A stretch of 64,000 bases of DNA from Mactromeris polynyma. Lineage: Eukaryota > Mollusca > Bivalvia > Venerida > Mactridae. Positions 63,201 through 64,000 of the stretch are shown piece after piece; the first letter of the stretch is position 1; each line of letters opens with the position of its first letter. Under the pieces are notes generated by a model that saw only the letters and a list, made by a program, of their open reading frames with translations, did no database searches and was not told the origin of the DNA. The stretch lies in assembly GCA_032209605.1 (NCBI GenBank), contig JASFXZ010000095.1, positions 124,001-188,000 on the forward strand. Reading direction: 5' to 3'. A program made the translations under genes and the position numbers.

Positions 63201-63641
63201 TTTGGACTCTATGTAGTATGATTAATAACACACATGCGGTATGCATGTTATGTTTTTTATGCCCCCCCTTCGAAGAAGAGAGTGCATATTGGTTTGTTCA
63301 TGTCTGTCAATCGGTATGGTTATCGGTCGGTCGTTCAGTCCGTAACCTTTTGGTTTCGGATCAATTACACAAGAACCCCTTGACCTATCATCCTCAAACT
63401 TGGTCCACAGAGGAACCCTATAGATTTTGGGGTCAAGGGGTCAAATGTCAAGGTCGCAGGAGGGTATAATGTTTTACAAACATCTGTTGTTTTATTTTGT
63501 GAATTGTAATTACGATTTGTTTGTTTATTTGTGTTGCATGGTTAACTTTATTTATTGTTTATTTGATGCATGTGTAGAATATCTGTTTGCTTGTGAATGG
63601 ATGAAAAACAACAATGGACATGGAGACTACTTTTTTGTCCG
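21122..63641 (+). CDS. CARD11-like: CARMA-type scaffold: CARD, coiled coil, linker, PDZ, start of SH3 (3' end outside window)
   Basis: Seventeen coding exons give 806 residues plus two bases; every junction phase agrees. The CARD (about 1-103) has the CARD9/10/11/14 signature in its second half ('TRGERGYGKFLDILE', 'YPHVYRTVTNKEP'). Coiled coil runs about 115-230 and 250-400. A Ser/Arg/Asp-rich linker (about 400-680) has basic-Ser/Thr sites. A PDZ (about 692-783) has the family-specific 'FIGGNHTGIFIS' carboxylate-loop region, followed by 'GHGDYFFVR', which matches the 'GDSFYIR' entry strand of the MAGUK SH3. Family knowledge: these cytosolic scaffolds, once phosphorylated in the linker, nucleate BCL10 filaments and recruit MALT1 to activate NF-kB. 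DLG5 is the main alternative but has four PDZ domains and a different CARD. Vertebrate homologues have about 1000-1150 residues, so 250-350 should follow to the right. Confidence 0.85.
21523..21793. mobile_element. Family B MITE, copy 1
   Basis: A second pogo-like family with tips 'tacagtcggacctc' and inverted 'gaggtccgactgta', and internal phrases 'atacttggtatcatccgaaa' and 'aaccatgtattattcgaaat'. It lies 224 bp after coding exon 1. Confidence 0.7.
22194..22322 (+). CDS. CARD11-like: CARMA-like coding exon 2: second half of the CARD
   Basis: 129 nt after 'ccattttag', donor gtaata. It encodes 'GKLIEILMTRGERGYGKFLD' and 'FQYPHVYRTVTNKEP'. This is the best single match to CARD11/CARD9 ('G..GY..FL..LE.YYP.LY..VTGKEP') and defines the family. 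Confidence 0.93.
22462..23428. mobile_element. About 0.96-kb element with long imperfect inverted ends
   Basis: Left 'actatggtgactatggttga' and right 'tcatcatccaaccatagtca' are inverted partners. Inside them 'cacccaaagtcctaac' (22549) pairs with 'agaactttgggtaagtg' (23222). The interior is AT-rich without coding sequence. It lies in the intron between the two CARD exons and coding exon 3. Confidence 0.65.
23463..23849. mobile_element. 387-bp MITE with near-perfect 36-bp inverted ends
   Basis: Left 'cctcggtacccaggctattc' then 'ataacatatatgata'; the right end is the exact complement apart from one or two bases. It sits 35 bp right of the preceding element, making a cluster of insertions in one intron. 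Confidence 0.85.
24300..24482. mobile_element. Family A MITE, copy 5
   Basis: Perfect TACAGTAAAACCTC at the left and GAGGTTTTACTGTA at the right. It lies in intron 3 of the coding series, 284 bp before coding exon 3. Confidence 0.8.
24570..24751. mobile_element. Family B MITE, copy 2, next to the exon 3 acceptor
   Basis: Begins 'tacagtcgaacctcgttcat' and ends 'aacgaggaccgactgt'. Coding exon 3 starts at 24767, so the element supplies sequence to within about 16 bp of the splice acceptor, likely including the branch-point zone. Confidence 0.75.
24767..24933 (+). CDS. CARD11-like: CARMA-like coding exon 3: linker helix after the CARD
   Basis: 167 nt after 'ttttgcag', donor gtaagt. It encodes 'RFSDRLRMIHDLPNLLEHMK', then a heptad-like segment with 'LSVLQQLLHVSKDENLAL'. 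A pogo-like MITE ends only about 16 bases before the acceptor. Confidence 0.88.
26184..26286 (+). CDS. CARD11-like: CARMA-like coding exon 4: coiled coil
   Basis: 103 nt after 'gaattatag', donor gtaagt. It encodes 'KEVELLKDVRQENMDLKIKL', a clear heptad pattern. Confidence 0.88.
26340..27040. repeat. Dispersed repeat H, expanded copy
   Basis: Flanks 'ctgttatggtcggccaggtc' on the left and 'gcgttccctgtagcactt' on the right surround the G-run array. The same flanks recur at 42360-42720 around a single unit. Confidence 0.65.
26497..26997. repeat. 41-46-bp minisatellite with G runs, 12 units
   Basis: Unit: 'gtttcaaggagatctgtgtg', a run of 7-11 G, then 'cactgtcttgtgtag'. Length variation between units is mainly in the G run. 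It lies on the sense strand of intron 4 of the coding series. Open frames on both strands are repeat artefacts. Confidence 0.93.
27357..27482 (+). CDS. CARD11-like: CARMA-like coding exon 5: coiled coil
   Basis: 126 nt after 'ttgtttcag', donor gttaga. It encodes 'EWSQKSYQLLESVNEFKEKC', then 'LQVKYDDLLKTKSPSSNGA', where the first coiled-coil block breaks into a Ser/Pro stretch. Confidence 0.88.
27928..27968 (+). CDS. CARD11-like: CARMA-like coding exon 6, with an alternative downstream donor at 27999
   Basis: 41 nt after 'ttttttcag', encoding 'NVVEARKPPEPHQ'. The gtaaca donor at 27969 leaves phase 0. Thirty bases further on, a stronger gtgagt at 27999 also leaves phase 0 and would add 'VTTFKPDLPI'. 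Either joins exon 7 in frame. Confidence 0.75.
28528..28709. mobile_element. Family A MITE, copy 6
   Basis: Tips 'tacagtaaaacctcaataat' and 'gtgaggtcttactgta'. It lies in the intron between coding exons 6 and 7. Confidence 0.8.
30190..30295. repeat. GATAAT-type simple repeat
   Basis: 'gatgatgatgataatggtaa' and related phrases, about 90-190 bp before coding exon 7. Confidence 0.7.
30383..30532 (+). CDS. CARD11-like: CARMA-like coding exon 7: coiled coil
   Basis: 150 nt after 'ttggtttccag', donor gtaaag. It encodes 'RLEILQHELESHKQQCEDM', then 'LQRTEDTYEHLEEEHEQ', a strong heptad pattern. Its donor is the left edge of an 807-bp minisatellite. Confidence 0.92.
30532..31338. repeat. 25-bp minisatellite, about 32 units, beginning at the exon 7 donor
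   Basis: Unit 'aaaggtgaaggttgaaagca' + 'atgat' (or 'atggt'). The first unit overlaps the splice donor 'cag|gtaaaggtg'. The - strand is open in all three frames (268-316 codons) because 25 is not a multiple of 3; none of these is a gene. Confidence 0.95.
31585..31710 (+). CDS. CARD11-like: CARMA-like coding exon 8: coiled coil
   Basis: 126 nt after 'gtgtttcag', donor gtatga, phase 0 on both sides. It encodes 'LKKELKRLTREKNNLETQSM', then 'YYKTIQKKNEEILQ'. Confidence 0.9.
31745..31912. mobile_element. Short inverted-repeat element, about 165 bp
   Basis: Ends 'caggcatgagcattttc' and 'tttgcattctcatgcctg' are inverted partners. It lies between coding exons 8 and 9. Confidence 0.6.
32097..32297 (+). 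CDS. CARD11-like: CARMA-like coding exon 9: end of coiled coil
   Basis: 201 nt after 'tgttctag', donor gtgagt. It encodes 'LQHKRVEEQRHVTELNHEKN', then 'RLEEQVQALKADNDKIKARL'. The coil ends in a Ser-rich segment, 'SIGSRSSQEYTGSSVDQS'. Confidence 0.92.
32640..32800 (-). mobile_element. tRNA-derived SINE-like copy
   Basis: On the - strand 'tagctgggtagtgaagc' (A box-like) is followed by 'ggttcaaatcccg' (B box). Confidence 0.5.
32875..32904 (+). CDS. CARD11-like: CARMA-like coding exon 10: 30-nt micro-exon
   Basis: Thirty bases encoding 'SSASDGDLVE', flanked by 'atattacag' and gtattt, phase 0 on both sides. It can be skipped or included without shifting the frame. Acidic-Ser composition fits the linker. 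Confidence 0.7.
33186..33316. mobile_element. Family E foldback, copy 1
   Basis: Palindromic element of about 130-180 bp. Outer inverted ends are 'ccacaggagattgtca' and 'tgacaatctcctgtgg'; inner arms are built from 'gttctctccctttatccctt' and its complement, so a single strand can fold into one long hairpin. No open frame. Here the ends are perfect and the right inner arm is decayed. Confidence 0.85.
35370..35630 (+). mobile_element. tRNA-derived SINE-like copy, full length
   Basis: Head: 'tagctcatttggtatagcg' (A box) and 'gggtttgattccca' (B box). Body: 'cacatgtggaaaagttggca'. Tail: 'tatatgactgaaaaaatgtt', a phrase very common in bivalve SINEs. It is the most complete SINE here. Confidence 0.65.
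36150..36905. mobile_element. About 750-bp element with imperfect 120-bp inverted arms
   Basis: 'aataccacagatgcgcaact' and 'tctcgcagcaggtg' in the left arm reappear inverted in the right arm ('cacctgctgcgaga', 'agcacatctgtggtatttag'). The centre is AT-rich. It lies in intron 11. Confidence 0.6.
37427..37596. mobile_element. Family E foldback, copy 2
   Basis: Begins 'aggagattgccaagagtttt', ends 'tcatgacaatctccta'. Both inner arms are intact around a 'tacatacatata' centre. Confidence 0.85.
38021..38201. mobile_element. Family B MITE, copy 3
   Basis: Left tip 'tacagtcctacctcg'; the right tip is eroded to 'gagcttcaactgaa'. Internal 'cttggtatcatccgaaataa' is intact. Confidence 0.65.
38623..38882. 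mobile_element. Family F MITE with TGACGTCA sites, copy 1
   Basis: About 250 bp with imperfect 50-bp inverted ends: 'cgatttccaaccacttcttt' at the left; 'agaagacgtttgtaatccca' then 'gcagcactca' at the right. The arms carry several copies of 'tgacgtca' or 'gtgacatca'. No open frame. Confidence 0.8.
39904..39962. mobile_element. Family E foldback, truncated copy 3
   Basis: Left arm only: 'agattgccttgagttctccc' then 'tttatcccttctaaagtata'. The right arm is missing. Confidence 0.6.
40040..40150 (+). mobile_element. tRNA-derived SINE-like head
   Basis: 'ggtggtggaggggtcgtgca' and 'agtgttcaaatcctgcc' resemble decayed A and B boxes. Confidence 0.4.
40408..40630. repeat. Dispersed repeat G, copy 2
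   Basis: 'ctctagaaatccaatagcac' through 'caccaacagttgagttgg' and 'cccatgtcagacaagtcaaa'. Shorter than the 9056 copy by internal deletions. Confidence 0.55.
40853..40961 (+). CDS. CARD11-like: CARMA-like coding exon 11: linker
   Basis: 109 nt after 'tttcttgcag', donor gtaagg. It encodes 'RRKVVKKSNSADKYSDRLAS', then 'DREFSKYSRDISDSIG'. The basic-Ser segment 'KKSNS' is a possible kinase site. Confidence 0.88.
41039..41420. mobile_element. Family E foldback, copy 4, with an internal tandem expansion
   Basis: Left arm begins 'caggagattgtcacaag'. The right inner arm, 'ctagaagggatagagggaaa', is repeated about seven times with a 33-bp period (41155-41402) before the end 'actgacaatctt'. The array clearly grew from the element's own arm. 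Confidence 0.85.
41755..41975 (+). mobile_element. SINE-like copy
   Basis: Head 'gtcagcttggtggtagagtg', body 'agtactggttgatatccgtg' and 'aggtcaacgg', tail 'tactgtcaaaaaatctgaat'. The order of body and tail matches the 35370 copy. Confidence 0.5.
42036..42281 (+). CDS. CARD11-like: CARMA-like coding exon 12: linker
   Basis: 246 nt after 'gactacag', donor gtaagt. It encodes residues about 454-535 with 'PEQMFRREVAHFRYSRRNTE' and 'GERVSSLSLDSSIKRG'. No folded domain is recognised; 'RRNTERSS' (Thr493, Ser496) is a basophilic kinase-type site. Confidence 0.88.
42300..42720. repeat. Dispersed repeat H, single-unit copy
   Basis: 'tttatggtcggccagaccac', 'ccagggggtctgtgtgggga', 'ggcattgtcttgtgttatgc' and 'gcgttccctgtagcaact' occur in order, with only one array-type unit. 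The 'ggtcggc.aggccattcctt' part is itself doubled (42385 and 42563). Confidence 0.65.
42844..43018. mobile_element. Family B MITE, copy 4
   Basis: Begins 'tacagtcggacctcatttat'; right tip 'cgattgaaactgta'. It lies about 130 bp before coding exon 13. Confidence 0.65.
43147..43410 (+). CDS. CARD11-like: CARMA-like coding exon 13: Ser-rich linker
   Basis: 264 nt after 'tctgtaacag', donor gtatta. It encodes residues about 536-623 with 'SRSPRSSNSSNRLSRQE', 'SPTMEREMNRGEAASVKRSD' and 'TRSREKGKSGG'. It is very low in hydrophobic residues, so probably disordered. Confidence 0.85.
43580..43650. mobile_element. Family E foldback, truncated copy 5
   Basis: Left arm 'ccacaggagcttgtcatgag' to 'ctctccctttatacatatat'. 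It stops where truncated family A copy 7 begins. Confidence 0.65.
43652..43700. mobile_element. Family A MITE, truncated copy 7
   Basis: Only the first 45-50 bp are present ('cagtaaaacctcaataataa' onward). It abuts a truncated family E foldback at 43580-43650. Confidence 0.6.
43897..44660. mobile_element. Family C pogo-like element, interrupted by a nested element
   Basis: Tips 'tacagtaaaactttgaaacc' and 'ggtttcgaagttttacggta', with 'gttcgag' repeated in both arms. A separate long-TIR element occupies 44098-44455. Confidence 0.75.
44098..44455. mobile_element. Long-TIR foldback nested in family C copy 1
   Basis: Left arm 'cacctctcatggacagagcg' through 'gggaataacatgtgtcacca' is repeated in inverted order at the right ('tggtgacacatgttattccc' to 'cgctctgtccatgaaaggtg'). 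Arms are about 95 bp and nearly perfect. The centre has no coding capacity. Confidence 0.85.
44992..45163 (+). CDS. CARD11-like: CARMA-like coding exon 14: end of linker
   Basis: 172 nt after 'gatatttcag', donor gtaagt, ending at phase 2. It encodes 'KKYTRRRNTDSSQDLEG', then the acidic 'IIDRSDFSDEGSPIASDFSS' and 'ALLAKDQL'. 'RRRNTDS' (Thr633, Ser635) is another basic-directed site. Confidence 0.88.
45688..45845. mobile_element. Family E foldback, copy 6
   Basis: Begins 'ccacaggagatagtcatgag'; ends 'actcatgacaatctgatg'. Full-length with modest decay. Confidence 0.8.
46043..46985. repeat. 52-bp minisatellite, about 18 units, each with a consensus splice donor
   Basis: Unit: 'aggattgatccatgttaatt', 'taggtaggtaagtgcatctg', 'tgcataaactaa'. 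A 54-bp variant has 'ctttcagg' at the junction. Every unit contains 'taggtaag'. Variants are grouped: 'ctaaag' units to the left and middle, 'ctttcag' units clustered near 46660-46880. Confidence 0.95.
47981..48910. mobile_element. Internally deleted Tc1/mariner transposon
   Basis: Terminal inverted repeats 'atactgaaagaaataagaaa' and 'tttcttttttctttcagtat' extend to 'cgcat'/'atgcg' and lie next to TA dinucleotides, as for Tc1/mariner. At 930 bp it is shorter than a full element (about 1.3-1.7 kb). Confidence 0.88.
48279..48760 (+). pseudogene. Tc1-family transposase remnant
   Basis: It starts 'MPRLRQNQWEQAVTLLLRGE', jumps directly to 'GTTADRPGSGRPRPTTPRQD' (most of the DNA-binding helix-turn-helix region is deleted), shifts frame near 48495, then reads 'RLRESGIRPYRPYV', a stop, 'EWLERHRPVAFPRHNW', 'LFSDESRFTLF', another stop, and 'RVYRRRGERY'. 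'FSDESRF' carries the second catalytic Asp of the DDE triad. The third acidic residue and the whole C-terminal half are missing. It cannot encode an active enzyme. Confidence 0.88.
49266..49525. mobile_element. Family F MITE, copy 2
   Basis: 'gagcgccgctgtacgatttc' at the left and 'tctgacagcagcgctcattt' at the right. These are the best preserved ends of the three. It has three full TGACGTCA palindromes. Confidence 0.85.
49580..49670. mobile_element. Family E foldback, short copy 7
   Basis: Only about 90 bp: 'cacaggaaattgtcgcaagt' to 'catggcaaactcctgtgg'. The inner right arm is largely deleted, leaving the outer ends intact. Confidence 0.8.
49983..50228. mobile_element. Family B MITE, copy 5
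   Basis: Begins 'tacagtcggacctcattcat' and ends 'gtgaggttcgactgta'. It is about 65 bp longer than its siblings because of extra sequence after the left arm. Confidence 0.7.
50598..51800. mobile_element. Dispersed element with (GGTC)n tract, about 1.2 kb
   Basis: Left end 'acccccacaaacgaagtttg' + 'agggggtatata', a GGTC/TGTC microsatellite (50648-50720), 'ggtttccggacgataactc'; right end 'gcggtattgtgggggtatta' + 'atcaccttcagtgatagctc'. Widespread in bivalve genomes. A second left-end-like phrase at 51540 ('aaccccacttcaaaatatgc') suggests two overlapping copies. Confidence 0.55.
52212..52516. repeat. 34-bp minisatellite, 9 units
   Basis: Unit 'ctgtacagagagtacagtaa' + 'tgtctggatttacc'. It contains the near-palindrome 'tgtacagagagtaca'. 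The last three units share 'ctatacag', showing recent spread of that variant. Confidence 0.93.
52595..52900. repeat. Dispersed repeat with 'gtccgtccgtcc' tract
   Basis: 'aaaggggtattaagtgtaca', then 'tgtccgtccgtccatcagtg', then 'aactcttaaaaggatggatt'. Layout resembles the 50598 and 53340 elements: a dispersed noncoding bivalve-type repeat. Confidence 0.45.
53140..53259. mobile_element. Family E foldback, copy 8
   Basis: Left end starts at 'gcggtcaaaagttctctccc'; right end 'ggtgacaatcacctgtgg'. The left outer tip is eroded. Confidence 0.75.
53340..53670. repeat. Dispersed repeat with an internal 175-bp duplication and SINE tail
   Basis: 'cttgtccggaggataatttg' to 'ggaagtgcaatg' (53388-53470) recurs at 53533-53613. 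It ends in 'atatatgactgaaaagttgt', the SINE-type tail. Confidence 0.5.
54080..54318. mobile_element. Family F MITE, copy 3
   Basis: 'gagcaccactgtatgatttc' at the left. The leftmost TGACGTCA has decayed to 'tgatgtca' and the second to 'gtgacatca'; the right-arm site remains. Confidence 0.8.
54898..56067. repeat. 26-bp satellite-like array, 45 apparently identical units
   Basis: Unit 'ctgtggcatgctttcatgat' + 'ctaaga'. The span of 1170 bp is exactly 45 x 26. I found no differing unit on reading through; the unit contains 'gcatgc' and 'tcatga' palindromes. Confidence 0.95.
56112..56675. mobile_element. Family E foldback, copy 9, with about 380 bp inserted in its loop
   Basis: Left arm 56112-56228, right arm 56611-56675. 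The flanks 'gtggtgaaaaccacaggag' and 'catgtggtgaaaactac' mirror and repeat each other. The insert (56229-56610) is CpG-richer than its surroundings, includes 'aagatggcggcatg', and has no recognised protein. Confidence 0.7.
57069..57250. mobile_element. Family B MITE, copy 6
   Basis: Begins 'tacagtcggacttcgtttat'; ends 'aaggtctggctgta'. The interior closely matches copies 3 and 4. Confidence 0.7.
58685..58953. mobile_element. Family C pogo-like element, uninterrupted copy
   Basis: Tips 'cagtaaaacatcgaaacctc' and 'gaagtttcgaagttttactg'. It gives the pre-insertion form of the 43897 copy: about 270 bp with no nested element. Confidence 0.75.
59268..60362. repeat. Degenerate 23-bp minisatellite, about 48 units
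   Basis: Consensus 'aaggcagcattacatgacat' + 'agc', with frequent 'acagc', 'atggc' and 'ataac' variants. Order increases from left (short 'catagca' units) to right. Open frames on the - strand (Cys/Leu/Met-rich, 130 codons) are artefacts. Confidence 0.9.
61177..61339 (+). CDS. CARD11-like: CARMA-like coding exon 15: first half of PDZ
   Basis: 163 nt after 'ctttatacag', donor gtaaga. It encodes 'VKVKYSMLKDIEFIGGNHTG', then 'IFISKACKPLELNEGEQV'. 'GGN..G.F' followed by 'NEG.Q' parallels CARD11 'LGGNARGSFV...REGHQ', so the PDZ is of CARMA type. Confidence 0.88.
61546..62175. repeat. 32-bp minisatellite, about 20 units, in the PDZ intron
   Basis: Unit 'tttcaattaaaaaaagatct' + 'gagcattatttg'. Two unit classes, 'aaaaaaaga..gagc' (left) and 'aaacaaaga..gggc' (right and far left), lie in blocks. 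Confidence 0.93.
62516..62589 (-). tRNA. tRNA-like sequence, probable pseudogene or SINE head
   Basis: The - strand has 'tggtgtagtggttagcac' (A box) and 'ggttcgaatcc' (perfect B box). A 5-bp anticodon stem 'atgga/tccgt' holds the loop CCTGCAA, giving anticodon TGC, but position 33 is C instead of the invariant U. The acceptor stem 'ggtcgct' no longer pairs properly with 'aagcgcc'. So a functional tRNA-Ala is unlikely. It lies in the intron between the two PDZ exons, antisense to the gene. Confidence 0.6.
62708..62858 (+). CDS. CARD11-like: CARMA-like coding exon 16: second half of PDZ
   Basis: 151 nt after 'ttccttttag', donor gtaaca. It encodes 'VSITPQERLNPIRTSLKGCT', 'LQDFLQIVKG' and the last strand 'REIVLEVKNSR'. 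Only phase 0 is open, agreeing with exon 15. The ligand-groove helix is 'TLQDFLQIV'. Confidence 0.85.
63255..63470. repeat. Dispersed repeat fragment between coding exons 16 and 17
   Basis: 'atgccccccttcgaagaaga', 'ggttatcggtcggtcgttca', 'acccttgacc'-type phrases and 'aggggtcaaatgtcaaggtc'. Same general class as 50598; noncoding despite a 119-codon open frame across it. Confidence 0.45.
63578..63641 (+). CDS. CARD11-like: CARMA-like coding exon 17: PDZ-SH3 junction
   Basis: 64 nt after 'atgtgtag', donor gtaaaa, phase 2 out. It encodes 'EYLFACEWMKNNNGHGDYFF', then 'VR'. 'GHGDYFFVR' aligns with 'SGDSFYIR' at the start of the SH3 in CARD11 and DLG5. The SH3 continues beyond the window. Confidence 0.82.
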
Positions 63642-63892
63642 GTAAAAATTGAAAAATTAGTATTTACTTCAAACAAGTTAGGCGTTTTTGAGAAAGACTG
63701 AAGCATTTCTTTTAAAAGTTCTTATATTGAACACAAACTCTTTAAGTTTCTTTCTAACATTCACGTAATTTTGTTTAGTGAATAAAATCGAATGAAGATA
63801 CAGATATTTTATTTTATTAATCAATATTTATTTAAAATGTCTGCACTATAATGTTATAGGGTTTATTTATGTTAACAGTAAATGCAAGATCA

Positions 63893-64000
63893 TTGTCAAA
63901 AGTTCTCTCCCTTTATCTCTCTTCTAGAGTTATCTCCCTTTATCCCTTCTATAGTACTATATGCACATACACAGAAGGGTTAAAGGGAAAAAACTCCATG
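63893..64000. mobile_element. Family E foldback, copy 10, cut by the window edge
   Basis: Starts 'gatcattgtcaaaagttctc'; the right arm is under way ('agaagggttaaagggaaaaa') when the window stops. Confidence 0.75.

Noticed and set aside
63110..63469. 119-codon open frame before coding exon 17
   Set aside because: It overlaps a dispersed 'cggtcggtcg' repeat and lies within an intron defined by consistent phases.
21122..63641. DLG5 as the identity of the large gene
   Set aside because: DLG5 has four PDZ domains and a CARD lacking the 'GY..FL..LE..YP..Y..VT.KEP' pattern; here there is one PDZ with the CARMA-type 'GGN..G.F' loop.

Overview
The window looks like AT-rich nuclear DNA from an invertebrate animal, most likely a bivalve or another mollusc. 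Genes are split by many GT-AG introns. Protein matches are to animal families (GPATCH11 and the CARD9/10/11/14 group). The intergenic and intronic DNA is packed with short inverted-repeat elements, tRNA-derived SINE-like copies and minisatellites of the kind common in bivalves. Species placement is inference.

Layout. (1) At 58-1140 on the + strand are the last two coding exons of an unidentified gene, with a 3' UTR to about 1610. (2) At 2577-6540 on the - strand is a complete six-exon GPATCH11 orthologue (298 codons). It is convergent with gene 1, and a 32-bp minisatellite lies between the two 3' ends. (3) From about 8.4 kb to the right edge, on the + strand, is one large gene divergent from GPATCH11. 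I assembled 17 coding exons (21122-63641, 806 complete codons) whose splice phases agree at every junction. They encode a CARD, a long coiled coil, a Ser/Arg-rich linker, one PDZ domain and the first strand of an SH3. This is the CARMA layout (CARD-coiled coil-MAGUK) of the scaffold that works with BCL10 and the MALT1 paracaspase in NF-kB signalling. The rest of the SH3 and any guanylate-kinase-like domain lie beyond the window.

Most of the sequence is intron. Intron 1 (8880-21085), intron 11 (32905-40852) and intron 15 (45164-61176) hold nearly all the repeats: three pogo-like MITE families, a 'GGAGATTGTCA' foldback family seen about ten times and only right of 33 kb, a MITE rich in TGACGTCA sites, a decayed Tc1 transposon, SINE-like copies, and ten or more minisatellites with units of 17 to 56 bp. 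Two minisatellites sit on or contain 5' splice-site sequences. One 26-bp array has 45 apparently identical units.

No bacterial, phage, CRISPR or viral system is visible. The most interesting items are the CARMA-type gene itself, the 16-kb intron exactly at the junction between its CARD-coiled-coil half and its PDZ-SH3 half, and the way repeats crowd its splice sites.
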